40,724 bases of DNA from Lysobacterales bacterium (GTDB lineage: Bacteria; Pseudomonadota; Gammaproteobacteria; Xanthomonadales; Rhodanobacteraceae): positions 1 through 40,724 of the forward strand of contig QUBV01000023.1 of assembly GCA_014338185.1 (NCBI GenBank), given 5' to 3'. Both the position numbers and the translations under genes were made by a program. How positions within the stretch are numbered: position 1 is the stretch's first letter; each line of letters opens with the position of its first letter. Of this stretch, positions 17,007 through 27,200 are shown piece by piece. Below the pieces are notes generated by a model. The model was not told where the DNA came from and ran no database searches. It saw only the letters and a list, made by a program, of their open reading frames with translations.

Positions 17007-19673
17007 ATGCCCGATGAGCTACCCCAGGCACCACTGCCGGCGATGCCCGCGATGAATGCCGCCACGCCCGAGGCATCGGCCAGGCCCGCACGCCGCTGGC
17101 GCCGCCATCTGCGCTGGTTCGTGCCGCTGGCATGCCTTGTGGTCGTGGGCGCATTGCTGTGGCGCGAGGCCGGGCAGTTCGACCTGCCGCAATTGCAGCG
17201 CGCCTTGCTCGGGGTGCCGACGCTGCCTGCGCTGGCCGTGGCGCTGCTTGCGCTGGGTGCGGTGGCGTTCACCGGCAGCATCGATTGGGTGATCGCACGC
17301 TGGCTCGGCTTGCCGATTGCCACGCGTGATCTGCTGCGGCTGAGCTTCGTCGCCAACGCACTGGCCAACACGCTCAACCTGTACGGCACGCTCGGCTCGG
17401 GCATACGCCTGCTCGGCTTCGCCGCGCGCGGCATCGAGCTCGGCCGTGGCGCGGCGCTGGTCGGCTTGCAGGTGCTGTCGTTGCCGCTGGGCCTGTCGCT
17501 GCTGGTCATCGTCACACTCGTGCTGGGCGCGCGGCCGGTCACGCCCAATGCGACGCTGGGCTGGCTCGCCTTGCTGGTGTTGCTGGCGGCGACCGCCTAC
17601 CTGCCCGCCTTTTTCGTGCTGACCGGTCGCCAGCGCCTGCTGCGCTGGCTGCCCACCGGCACGGCCTTGCCGCCGCTGCGGCTCAAGCTCACGCTCGCGG
17701 CACTGTCCCTGCTCGACTGGTTGCTCAGCGCCGCGGTGCTGTATGGCTGCCTGTACCTGTCGGGCGTGCCTGTGCGGCCCACGGCCCTGCTCGGCAGCTT
17801 CGCCGCGGCGCAGGCACTGGCCTTGCTCAGCCTCATCCCGGGCGGCCTGGGGGTGTTCGACGGACTCATGCTGTTGGCGCTCGGCGCGGGTGGTTACGCC
17901 AGCGCCGCGGTGCTGTCGGGACTGTTCCTGTTCCGCGTGGCGTACTACCTGTTGCCGCTGCTGGCCGGGCTGTACGTGGGCTCGGGCCTGTTGGTCGGAC
18001 AACTGCCCGGCGTGGGCCGCGCGGCGGCGCGCCTGCGCAGCCATCCGCTGTTCGCGCTGCTGGGCCTGCCGGTGAGCCTGCTGGCCGGACTGGGCGTGCA
18101 TGTGCTGGCGGCGCTGACCTTCGGTGCGGGCCTGTTGCTGCTCGCGTCGGCGGCGATACCCGCGGTGCACGAGCACGTGGTGGTGGTGCGCCAGTGGTTG
18201 CCACTGGCCGCGGTGGAAGGATCCTACTGGCTGTCGATCCTCACCGGCGTGCTGCTGCTGGGGCTGGGCCGCGGCATCGACGGGCGCCTGCGCGTGGCCT
18301 ACAACCTCGCCCAGCCGCTGTTGCTGCTCAGCGCGATCCTCGCGGTGACCAAGGGCCTGCATTTCGGCCAAGCGCTGTTCCTGCTCGCGATCGCGCTGCT
18401 GCTGCGCGCGCGCAAGCGCGAGTTCACCCGGCGCGCGATGAGCCTGTCGTCGATGACCACGCTCGCCTGGCTCGGCGGCCTCGTGCTCGTGGTGCTGGCG
18501 TTCTTCGCGATCGGCATCGCCCAGGTGCTCGGCGACGACAGTTTCGACCTGTGGTACTTCGGCCATGGCGAGCATGTCTCGCGCCTTGCGCGCGGACTGC
18601 TCGCGGCGGCGCTGGGCCTGTGCAGCTATCTGATCTGGCAATCCTTCGCGGTGCGGCGCCCGCTGCTGCGCCTGCCCGACCAGGCCGAGCTGGAACGCGC
18701 GCGCGCGCTCTACCTCGAACAGGGCGGCGGCGAATTCGGCCACCTGTCGTTCATGCGCGACAAGGCGCTGTTCTGGTCGGCCGATCATGGCGCGGTGGTG
18801 GCCTGCGCAGCGATCCGCGACCGTCTCGTCGCACTGGGTTCGCCGTGCGGACCCGAGCCGGCGATCCGGCGCGCGATCCTCGACTTCCGCCGCTTTGCCG
18901 ATGCGCAGGGCCGCAAGCCGGTGTTCTACGAGGTGCTGGAACCCGAGCTGTCGCTGTACCACGACCTCGGCTTCGACCTGTTCAAGCTCGGCGAGCTGGC
19001 CACGCTGCGGCTCGCCGAGTTCTCGCTCGCGGGCAAGCGCTGGGAGGACCTGCGCCAGGCGGTCAATCGCTCGACCCGCGAACGACTCCGCTTCGAATGG
19101 GTCGAACCGCCGTTCGACACCATGCTGCTGGCGCAGGTCGAGCAGGTGTCCGATGCATGGCTCGTGGCCAAGGGGGTAAGGGAGAAGGGCTACTCGCTCG
19201 GGCGCTTCGATGCGGACTACCTCGCGTGGAGTCCGCTCGCGCTGGTGCGCCGCGACGGCGAGCTCATCGCCTTCGCCAACGTGCTGCCGCCCTACGGACC
19301 CAACGGTACCGCCAGCATCGACCTCATGCGCCATGTCGACGACGCCCCGCGCGGCACCATGGACTTCCTGTTCGCGTGCATCCTGCAGCGCGCCCGCGAT
19401 GCGGGCCACGCGCGCTTCAGCCTCGGCATGGCCCCGCTGTCGGCGGTCGGCGACAACCCGTATGCCCGCCTCAACGAGCGCCTTGCCGCGCTTGCGTTCC
19501 GCTACGGCGGCCGCCTGTACAACTACCAGGGTCTGCGCCGCTACAAGGACAAGTTCCAGCCCGACTGGACCGGTGCCTACCTCGCCTACCCGCGCGGCGT
19601 ATGGGTGCCCGCGCTGCTGCTCGACATCGCGGCGCTGGTCGCGGGCGGCTACCGGCGCCTGTGGCGCGGCTGA
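17007..19673 (+). CDS. mprF: phosphatidylglycerol aminoacyltransferase/flippase MprF
   Basis: 888 residues, two parts. Residues about 30-550 hold some fourteen membrane helices: the flippase region, with NTLNLYGTLGSGIRL near residue 120 and LSLIPGGLGVFDG near 275, both typical. Residues about 555-870 are the cytoplasmic DUF2156 aminoacyl-transfer domain, with FGHLSFMRDKALFWS, YHDLGFDLFKLGE, WSPLALVRR and the hallmark ASIDLMRH. It moves an amino acid (Lys or Ala) from tRNA to phosphatidylglycerol and flips it outward, lowering negative surface charge and sensitivity to cationic peptides. Which amino acid is used cannot be read here. Later ATGs at 17043 and 17052 are possible starts. A likely hydrolase of its product is at 21288-22697. 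Confidence 0.95.
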   Translation: MPDELPQAPLPAMPAMNAATPEASARPARRWRRHLRWFVPLACLVVVGALLWREAGQFDLPQLQRALLGVPTLPALAVALLALGAVAFTGSIDWVIARWLGLPIATRDLLRLSFVANALANTLNLYGTLGSGIRLLGFAARGIELGRGAALVGLQVLSLPLGLSLLVIVTLVLGARPVTPNATLGWLALLVLLAATAYLPAFFVLTGRQRLLRWLPTGTALPPLRLKLTLAALSLLDWLLSAAVLYGCLYLSGVPVRPTALLGSFAAAQALALLSLIPGGLGVFDGLMLLALGAGGYASAAVLSGLFLFRVAYYLLPLLAGLYVGSGLLVGQLPGVGRAAARLRSHPLFALLGLPVSLLAGLGVHVLAALTFGAGLLLLASAAIPAVHEHVVVVRQWLPLAAVEGSYWLSILTGVLLLGLGRGIDGRLRVAYNLAQPLLLLSAILAVTKGLHFGQALFLLAIALLLRARKREFTRRAMSLSSMTTLAWLGGLVLVVLAFFAIGIAQVLGDDSFDLWYFGHGEHVSRLARGLLAAALGLCSYLIWQSFAVRRPLLRLPDQAELERARALYLEQGGGEFGHLSFMRDKALFWSADHGAVVACAAIRDRLVALGSPCGPEPAIRRAILDFRRFADAQGRKPVFYEVLEPELSLYHDLGFDLFKLGELATLRLAEFSLAGKRWEDLRQAVNRSTRERLRFEWVEPPFDTMLLAQVEQVSDAWLVAKGVREKGYSLGRFDADYLAWSPLALVRRDGELIAFANVLPPYGPNGTASIDLMRHVDDAPRGTMDFLFACILQRARDAGHARFSLGMAPLSAVGDNPYARLNERLAALAFRYGGRLYNYQGLRRYKDKFQPDWTGAYLAYPRGVWVPALLLDIAALVAGGYRRLWRG

Positions 19674-19705
19674 GGCATGCTGGAGCCGCCTCGCCCGCGG
19701 CAGGC

Positions 19706-20722
19706 TCAGGGCCCGGCCGCTTCGGCCTTCGCCGGGCCGTAGCGACCGGTGATGAGGTCGGCCAGGCCGTAGGGCGCGTTGCGATCGAGCATGCGCGAAT
19801 GATCGGTCCAGGACTGGCCGACGCCGAACTGCACGTGCGCGGCCAGCAGGCGCACGCTGCGCAGGCACAGTTCCTGGCGCGCGGCAGCCATGTCCTCGAT
19901 CGTGAACAGCACCACGCCCTTGCGTCCCAGCCGCGCGGCATGGCACTCCACGATCTGCACCTGGCTGCGCGGCCGCGCCAGCGTGAGCACCCAGGTCGCG
20001 CGCGCCGTGATCGGATCGAAGGTCGGCAGGTCGGCAAAGCCGAGCACCTGCGGCGGCTCCAGCGGATCGTCGGCGGCGGGCTGCCGCGCCTGTTGCAGTG
20101 CCGCCAGCAGTGCGGCGCTGTCGGTGGATCCGAGGCCGCGGTTGGCCACGTAGCCATCGCCGCGGTAGTCCACGCGCACGTGCCAGGCATTGGAGGTGGT
20201 GAGGTCCACGCGTTCATGCACGAGCCAGCCGACCGTGTCGTCGGCCGGTGCATCGGCGGTGCCGCCGAACGCACGCACGAGTTCGGTGCGCTCGATGAAG
20301 CGGAAATGCTGCGGCACCGCGATGCCGGCCACCGCATTGGGAATCTCCATGCTGCCGCTGCTGCGCACGAGGCTGGCCAGCGCGCGTGCGCGGCGCGCGC
20401 GTGCGCTGGCTGCGCGGCGCGCCTCGTCGGCGTCGTGTGAACGCAGCCAGTCGACGTCGTGGCTCACCGGGGTGTCGAGCAGATGCCCGCCCAGCACGGC
20501 CGCGCCAAAGCCGAGCAACACCAGTCCGGCGAGCAGATACCAGCGCGGGTTGGCCTCGCGCTCGCCCCAGTACTTGGCGATCGCGTACAGCGCGAGTGGT
20601 GGCAGCAGCAGTGTGAACACCGCGGTGAGCCGATCACGCCGCCACACCAGCGCGATGCCGAACAGGTACACGGCCAGGCCGGAGACGAGCAGCAGGATCA
20701 GCACGGGCAGGGACAGCACCAT
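19706..20722 (-). CDS. membrane protein with DUF2167-like domain
   Basis: 338 residues. Three N-terminal helices (about residues 3-26, 33-51 and 62-82) precede a soluble domain. Its segment from about residue 128 (AVAGIAVPQHFRFIERTEL, then a short acidic piece, VGWLVHERVDL, WHVRVDYRGDGYVAN) resembles the DUF2167 pattern of a beta-rich 'x-GFRF-x' start and a W-x-V-x-x-x-Y-x-x-x-G-Y-V strand. That match is by eye and moderate. Function unknown. Seven bases separate it from the upstream gene's stop, so the two are probably one operon. Confidence 0.65.
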   Translation of the reverse strand: MVLSLPVLILLLVSGLAVYLFGIALVWRRDRLTAVFTLLLPPLALYAIAKYWGEREANPRWYLLAGLVLLGFGAAVLGGHLLDTPVSHDVDWLRSHDADEARRAASARARRARALASLVRSSGSMEIPNAVAGIAVPQHFRFIERTELVRAFGGTADAPADDTVGWLVHERVDLTTSNAWHVRVDYRGDGYVANRGLGSTDSAALLAALQQARQPAADDPLEPPQVLGFADLPTFDPITARATWVLTLARPRSQVQIVECHAARLGRKGVVLFTIEDMAAARQELCLRSVRLLAAHVQFGVGQSWTDHSRMLDRNAPYGLADLITGRYGPAKAEAAGP

Positions 20723-20729
20723 GGTCGCC

Positions 20730-21179
20730 TCACAAGGGTTCGATGCGCTGGATCTGGTCGCGCGTCACGGCATAGGTCGCCGCGCCTCCCGCACGCCGTA
20801 CCGACAGCTGCACCTCGCGCGCATCGACCGCGATCACGGTGCCGCGGTGCTGGCGCTCGTTGACCGTGGTGATGGTGACGCGCTTGCCGATGCGTTCGCG
20901 CAGGTCGTCGAAGCTGAGCGTGTCGCTCTCCACCCGGGGCGTGGCGAGCCAGCCCGCCTCGGTGCTGGGCGCCGGTGGTGCCACCGCGGCGATCACCGGC
21001 ACGTCGGCGTCGGCGCTCGCGGCTGCCGCGTCCGCGTGCGTTCTGCGCGCGGCGATCGATTCGGCCAGCATGAGCTCTTCGATGCGCACCTCATCTTCCT
21101 GCGGCGTGGGTGGCAGCGCCCATGCCGCGGCACCGGCACACACCCCTGCCCACAGGCTCATCAACTGCAGCAACTTCAC
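20730..21179 (-). CDS. secreted protein of unknown function
   Basis: 149 residues with a GTG start at 21177-21179, chosen because AGGGGG lies upstream and a signal peptide follows at once (KLLQLMSLWAGVCAGAAAWA). The mature part has a low-complexity Ala-rich linker (about residues 45-80) and a C-terminal small beta-barrel-like stretch, RIGKRVTITTVNERQHRGTV then VQLSVRRAGGAATYAVTRDQ. That stretch is reminiscent of an Sm/SH3-like 'effects of modification' pattern seen in periplasmic envelope proteins, though no family is firmly recognised. First gene of a pair with the DUF2167-like protein. Confidence 0.6.
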   Translation of the reverse strand: MKLLQLMSLWAGVCAGAAAWALPPTPQEDEVRIEELMLAESIAARRTHADAAAASADADVPVIAAVAPPAPSTEAGWLATPRVESDTLSFDDLRERIGKRVTITTVNERQHRGTVIAVDAREVQLSVRRAGGAATYAVTRDQIQRIEPL

Positions 21180-21287
21180 GACCGCCCCCTTTGCGCCCCC
21201 TGCAAGCGCACAACCCGTGCGCCCGGCGCCTGTGTCGGTGGCCAATCCTAGCCCAGGATGCCGTGCGCCGGTGTGCGCGCGGGCACG

Positions 21288-22697
21288 CTATCGGCCATCG
21301 CCGCTCGCGGCCGCACGCGCGATCAGGGCGCCCAGGCCGGCATAGTCACCCGCGTAGTGGTGCCCACCCGGGCGGCTGGCCCGGCGCACGTTGGCCGGCA
21401 GCGGCTGCGTGCAGTAACTGTCGTCCTCGTCGGCGCCGTGGACGCACAGCAGCGGCGTGGTGTTGCGTTGGAGCTCGGGTCCCAGCGGCAGCGCGCCCTC
21501 GTGGCGGGTCGAGCCGAACCAGTCGCCGACGTGAATCTCGAACACCGCGTCGGCATCCGGCGAAACCATCACGCCCAGCTCGACCCGCGCCCGCAGCGCC
21601 GCGGGCAGGCGGTTGAGCACCACCGGCACGAGGCTGGCGCCGAAGGAATAGCCGACCAGCACGAAGCGCACCGCGGGATCGTGCTTGCCGTAATGGGTGA
21701 TCACGCGCGCGATCGCGTCGGCGCTCGCCTGCGGGGTCTGCGTGTGCCAGAAGAACTTGAGCGTGGAGAAACCGACCACGCGCAGGCCTCGCGCCGCGAG
21801 CGCCTGCGCCACGCCACGGTCGAGTCCAGCCCAGCCGCCATCGCCGGTGAGCAGGATCGCGATGCGCGCGGTGGCGGCGCCGGCCGGTTCGACCTCGGTG
21901 AGCGGCAGGTCGGCCACGTCGTCGGGCAGCTCGGGAGCGAGGGCGTCGGCACGCGCGCGCCAGCGCCGGTACAGCGCCTGCGCATCGGCCGCGGCATCGG
22001 CGCGCGGCGCCAGCGCGGGCCACAGCCGCATGAGCCAGCGCCATGCTTGCGCCAGCCGCGCGCCGAGGCCGTCGATCGCGGCCTCGGGCGCGAACGGGCG
22101 CGGCCACCACGGCAATGCCAGCCGGCCCACCGGCACGATGCGGTAGCCGGCCGCGCCGGCCGCCGCGGTCATCGCGCCCGCATCGCCCGCGCAGATCGGC
22201 TTGGGCAGGCGCAGCGCCTCGCTCCAGCCGAGCGTGATCAGTCCCTCGAAGGTACCGGCCGGCGCCTGCATCGCCAGCGCGTAGGCGAAGGTGGCGCCCA
22301 TGCCGTCGCCCACCACGAGCGGCGCACCATAGCTGGGCAAGGCCTGCTCGCGCGCGATCCAGTGCGCCACTTCCTCGACGTGGCCGGCCGGGTAGGAACA
22401 GCTGTCGGCGATCGACTCCATGCGCGCGAGGTAGGCATGCGTGTCGATCCCGACCACGAGCGCACCGGCCTGCGCCAACGCGTTGGCCAGCGCCTGCTCA
22501 CGCGCGCGCCAGCCACCGGCGTCGGAGAACAGCAGCAGCAGGTGCGACGGTGTCGCCGCCGCACGCACCAGGTGCAGCGTGCCGAACAGGCCGTAGTCGA
22601 CCTCAGCCGCGCGCGGGGCGCTGGTGGCGCCCGCGCCCGCAGCGGCGATGCCGGCCCACAGCGCGAGCGGCCACGCCAGCGCGCGCCAGGCCTTCAT
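21288..22697 (-). CDS. acvB: AcvB/VirJ-family aminoacyl-phosphatidylglycerol hydrolase
   Basis: 469 residues with a signal peptide (ALWAGIAAAGAGATSA). Two VirJ-like alpha/beta-hydrolase halves are visible. The C-terminal half (about 270-465) has the VirJ signature ILLTGDGGWAGLDRGVAQAL, VVGFSTLKFFW and the nucleophile elbow GYSFGAS (Ser351). The N-terminal half has GDGMGAT where the Ser would be, so it is probably inactive. In Agrobacterium AcvB is a periplasmic hydrolase that removes Lys from lysyl-phosphatidylglycerol and is encoded with the MprF homologue LpiA. Here mprF is 1.6 kb away on the other strand, which supports the same role. Its ATG overlaps the pepP stop (ATGA). Confidence 0.85.
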   Translation of the reverse strand: MKAWRALAWPLALWAGIAAAGAGATSAPRAAEVDYGLFGTLHLVRAAATPSHLLLLFSDAGGWRAREQALANALAQAGALVVGIDTHAYLARMESIADSCSYPAGHVEEVAHWIAREQALPSYGAPLVVGDGMGATFAYALAMQAPAGTFEGLITLGWSEALRLPKPICAGDAGAMTAAAGAAGYRIVPVGRLALPWWPRPFAPEAAIDGLGARLAQAWRWLMRLWPALAPRADAAADAQALYRRWRARADALAPELPDDVADLPLTEVEPAGAATARIAILLTGDGGWAGLDRGVAQALAARGLRVVGFSTLKFFWHTQTPQASADAIARVITHYGKHDPAVRFVLVGYSFGASLVPVVLNRLPAALRARVELGVMVSPDADAVFEIHVGDWFGSTRHEGALPLGPELQRNTTPLLCVHGADEDDSYCTQPLPANVRRASRPGGHHYAGDYAGLGALIARAAASGDGR

Positions 22698-24007
22698 CGC
22701 CCCGCGGCCATGAGCGCCTCGATCGCGGCCACCTCCTTGGGCACGTCCGCGGAGATCACGTTCGGCGCGGCGTCGGTCACGACCACATCGTCCTCGATGC
22801 GGATGCCGATGCCGCGGTATCGCGCGGGCACGCCCTTGGCATCGGGCGCGATGTACAGCCCCGGCTCGACGGTGACCACCATGCCGGCTTCGAGCTGGCG
22901 GAACTCACCATCGATGCGGTAGTCGCCCACGTCGTGCACATCCAGGCCGAGCCAGTGTCCGGTTTTGTGCATGTAGTACGCGCGGTAGGTTTCCTCGCGC
23001 AGGTTGCGCTCGAGCGAGCCCGACAACAGGCCCAGGCGCAGCAGGCCGCGCGTGAGCACGCGCACCGCGGCCTGGTGGTAGGCATCGAACGCCCGGCCCG
23101 CGCGCACCTCGTCGATCGCGGCATGCTGCGCGTCGAGCACGAGTTCGTACAGCGCGCGCTGCGGCGCCGAGAACCGGCCGTTGACCGGGAACGTGCGGGT
23201 GATGTCCGAGGCGTAGCACTGGTATTCGGCCCCGGCGTCGATGAGCAGCAGGTCGCCATCGCGCAGCGGCGCGTTGTTGGCGCGATAGTGCAGCACGCAG
23301 GCATTGGCACCGCCACCGACGATCGGCTCGTAGCTGGGCACCGCGCCGTGCTTGCGGAACACGTGCAGCAGTTCGGCCTCGACTTCGTGCTCGTTCTGGC
23401 CCGGCCGCGTCGCTTGCATCGCCCGCACATGGGCCGCGGCGGCGATGCGGGCCGACTGCTGCATGAGGCGCAGTTCGGCGCGTGACTTGTACAGGCGCAG
23501 GTCGTGCAGCAGGTGCGACAGCGCCACGAACTCGTGCGGCGGGCGCACCCCATGGCGCACCTGTGCGCGCAGACGGTTGACCCACGAGATCAGCCGCAGG
23601 TCGAAGTCGACATCGCGTCCGAAGTGGTAGTAGACGCGCTCGCGACCCTCGATGAGGCCGGGCAGGATGTCGTCGATGTCGTCGATCGGAAACGCATCAT
23701 CCATGCGGTACTGGGCGACCGCGCCTTCGGTGCCCGCGCGCGCGCCATCCCAGCGCTCGCGTTCGGCATCGCGCTCGCGGCAGAACAGGATCACCTCGCC
23801 CGCGGCGCGGCCGGGCACCAGCGCGAGCACGGCGTCGGCCTCCGGGAAGCCGGTCAGGTAGTGGAAGTCGCTGTCCTGGCGGTAGGGATAGTGCGCATCG
23901 TTGTTGCGCAGCCGCTCGGGTGCCGCCGCCACGATGATGATGGCATCGCCCCCGGCCATGCGCATGAGCTGCTTGCGGCGGCGGGCGAATTCGCTGGGCT
24001 GGATCAT
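22694..24007 (-). CDS. pepP: Xaa-Pro aminopeptidase
   Basis: 437 residues, the length of E. coli PepP (441). It releases N-terminal residues before Pro. Signature parts: the N-domain FHYLTGFPEADAVLALVPG; Mn ligands Asp257 and Asp268 in LLIDAGAEYQCYASDITRTF; His351 in HWLGLDVHDVG; Glu381 in VTVEPGLYIAP; Glu405 in GIGIRIEDDVVV. The start MIQPSEFARRRKQL fits PepP; upstream codons read as non-coding. It overlaps the next gene (acvB) by four bases, so the two are probably co-translated. In E. coli pepP lies near zapA; here they are 4.9 kb apart with a large sensor gene between. Confidence 0.95.
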   Translation of the reverse strand: MIQPSEFARRRKQLMRMAGGDAIIIVAAAPERLRNNDAHYPYRQDSDFHYLTGFPEADAVLALVPGRAAGEVILFCRERDAERERWDGARAGTEGAVAQYRMDDAFPIDDIDDILPGLIEGRERVYYHFGRDVDFDLRLISWVNRLRAQVRHGVRPPHEFVALSHLLHDLRLYKSRAELRLMQQSARIAAAAHVRAMQATRPGQNEHEVEAELLHVFRKHGAVPSYEPIVGGGANACVLHYRANNAPLRDGDLLLIDAGAEYQCYASDITRTFPVNGRFSAPQRALYELVLDAQHAAIDEVRAGRAFDAYHQAAVRVLTRGLLRLGLLSGSLERNLREETYRAYYMHKTGHWLGLDVHDVGDYRIDGEFRQLEAGMVVTVEPGLYIAPDAKGVPARYRGIGIRIEDDVVVTDAAPNVISADVPKEVAAIEALMAAGR

Positions 24008-24217
24008 GCGCGGACAGGTCGTGGTGGCAGGATGCGGCGCCCGGAGGCGCCGCGCGCAATCTAGCACCTGCGCCGGCTCGCGGTGCAGTCGCGACCCGGG
24101 TGGAGTGATTCGCGCCCGTGCCTTGGCGCAGCGCAACGCAGCCGGCCGCGACGACGCGCATGGCGCGACTGGCACCGTTTGCCTACACTCGGAGCCACTC
24201 CCGACCGCAGGCCAACC

Positions 24218-27200
24218 GTGCACGCGCCAGTTCCACAGCTTCCATCACGCTGGCCCGCACTGCGCCGGGCGTGGTGGAGCACGCTGGCGCTGCTGGCCGT
24301 GCTGCCGGCGCTTGCGGCCGCACCGCCCGCGGCGACGCCACCTGCCGCGGTGCCACTGCACGGCGCGGTACTGCGGCAGTTCCACTATCGCGCCGTGGGC
24401 ATCGAGCAAGGGTTGGCCGAAGGCACGGTCAACACGCTGCTGCAGGACCGCGATGGCTACCTGTGGATCGGTGGCGACAACCTGCTGCAGCGTTACGACG
24501 GCTACGGCTTCGTCGACTACCCGCGCATCACCGGTGAGAGCGAGCCACTGCGCACCGCGGTCACCGCGCTGGCCGAGGACGCACGGCGACGGATCTGGGT
24601 CGGGACCTATGATCGCGGCCTGCTGCGCCTGACCCAGGGCCGGACGACGCTCGATGTGGTCAATCGCGGGCAAGTGCCGCTGCAAACCGTCAGCACACTG
24701 TACGTGGATCCGTCCGACAGGCTCTGGGTCGGCGCCGATGGTGCGCTGCTGCGGATCGACGCCAGCGACGGCTCGCAGCAGCAGCGCTGGTCGCTGATGC
24801 GCGACCAGGTTGCGCCGCTGCTGCGCGAGATCGTGCGCGCGGCCGACGGCAGCCTCTGGATTGCCGCCAGCAATGGCCTGTGGCGCATGCGCGCCGGAGC
24901 CAGCGAACCGCAGCAGGTTGCGCACGACCAGATTCGCTCGGCGGGCAGCGTGCTCGTCGATGCCGACGGCAAGGTCGTCGTTGGCACCCGCGACGGCTTG
25001 TACGAGGTCGATGCGCAGGACCAGGCGCAGCGGCTGTGGCCGGCCAGCGGCAGCCACGCGATCAGTGCGCTCGCGATCGACCCGATGCGGCGCCTGTGGC
25101 TGGGCGTACCCGGGCAGGGCATCGCGATCTTCGACCGCGCACGCAACCACACCCACTGGTCGCGCCCCGACTCGATGCTCCCGGGTCGCCTGCCCGACGC
25201 CAACGTGACCGTGCTCATGCCCGACCGCTCGGGCCTGCTGTGGATCGGCACGCACACGCGCGGCCTGGTGCGCACGGACATGGCGGGGGCACCATTCCGC
25301 CATCTGTTCGATCCGGCCGCCAATATCGAGACTGCCGAGGGCAACGACGTACAGGCACTGGCCGCCGGCACGGACGGCACGCTGTGGATCGGCCAGCGCA
25401 GTGGCCTCAAGCGCTACCTGCCCGGGCACAACGCATTCCAGTACATCGAGCAGGTGCAGGTGGTCGATGCCAACGGCTCGCACAGCGCGCAGGCGATGCC
25501 GGCCGTGAGTGCGATCGCGCCGGCACCCGGCGAGCGGCTGTGGCTGGCCACGCCGCTCGGCCTGGGCCTGTACGATCCGGAGCGCTCCACCCTGTCGCTG
25601 CACGACGACGCTGCCGGCACGCCGCAGAGCCTGGCCAAGGCGCTGCCGTTCTGCCTGGCCACGGGCTCCCACGGCTGGCTGTGGATCGGCACGCTGCGTG
25701 GCGGGGTCGCACGCTATGACACCGGCAGCGGGCAGTGGACACGTTGGCGCCACGAGCGCGGGCGCCCTGCATCGAGCCGGGACCTGGGCAGCAACACCGT
25801 GTATGCGCTCCATGAGGACCGGCAAGGCCGGCTGTGGGTTGGCACCGTGACCGGACTCGCTCTGCTCGACCCGGCAAGCGGCGCGCTGCAGGTGTTCGCC
25901 AGTGTCACGGGTGATGCGAACTCGCTCGCGGCAAGCACGGTGCTGGCGATCCACGAGAGTGCGCGCGGCGACATTTGGCTGGGCACCGCCGCCGGACTCG
26001 ACCGCCTCGATTCACTCAGCGACGGACGCGCACGTTTCTCGCACTGGCCACAAGGCAGCGAACGCACCAACTCGGTGTACTCGATCGAGGAGGACGCGCA
26101 AGGCCGGTTGTGGCTGGGCACCAACCGTGGCATCGCCTCGCTCGATCCAGCCACCAACACCTGGCGTGACTACTCCACGAGCCAGGGCGTGCAAGGCACC
26201 ACGTTCAATCCCGGCGCGAGCGCCACGCTGCACGCGGGCGAGTTCGCGTTCGGCGGCAGCGATGGCATCAACCTGTTCCAGCCGGATGCGATCCGCAGCA
26301 GCCACAGCGCGGCGCCCGTGGTGGTGACGGCGGTACGCATCGGCGCCAATGCCACGCCCATGCTGCCGCTCGATGGCGTGGTGCGCATGCCGTCCAACGA
26401 GCGCGTGGTGCGCTTCGAATTCGCCTCGCTCGACTTCGCCGCGCCCGAGCACAACCGCTTTGCCTACCAGATGGAGGGCTTCGATCCGCGCTGGATCGAA
26501 GCCGGCACGCGCCACGATGCGACCTACACCAACCTGGCGCCCGGCCGTTACGTGTTCCACGTGCGTGGCACCAACCGTGACGGGCAGTGGAGCCCGCAGC
26601 TGGCGCAGATCGAACTGGATGTGCTGCCACCCTGGTGGGGCAGCGCACCGGCGCGGCTGAGCTACTTCCTGCTCGCACTCGGCCTGGTCGGCCTGGCCTG
26701 GCGCGCGCAGCGCCGGCGCCGGCAAGCGGAGCATTTGCACCACCGCGACCTGCGGGACCGCGAGGACCGCCTGCGTCTGGCGCTGTGGGGTTCGGGCGAT
26801 GATTTCTGGGATTGGGACATGAGCCGTGACCACATCGTGCTCACCGGCTCGCACCACCTGTTCAGTGGCGAGGGCACCCACAGCGGCAAACCATTCCGCG
26901 AGTGGTTCCGCGAGCGCGTGCACCCGGACGACCTGGCGATGACCGAGCAACGCCTGCTCACCCACGCCCATGGCGACAGCCAGAACTACGAGGCGGAGTA
27001 TCGCCTGCGTTCCCACCGCAAGGACACGGGCGAGAACGAGTGGCGCTGGATCCTCGCCCGTGGCCGCATCGTCGAACGCGACGCCAATGGGCGCCCGCTG
27101 CGCATGTGCGGCACCACGCGCGACATCACCTTCGAGCGCCTCGCGGCGCAGGAGCGCCGCATCGCCCACGAGGTGCTGCGCAGCATGGGCGAGGCGGTAG

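Noticed and set aside
17019-19946. A very long open frame antisense to mprF
   Set aside because: Its translation is rich in Gln, Arg, His and Ala with no domain, and it mirrors the codons of mprF. Long antisense frames are expected at this GC content; similar ones lie opposite asnB, the GGDEF-EAL gene and gspA.
24034-24053. 8-bp hairpin (GCGGCGCC with GGCGCCGC) upstream of pepP and the sensor gene
   Set aside because: No T run on either strand and no nearby gene end, so not a terminator; it may be a chance GC palindrome.
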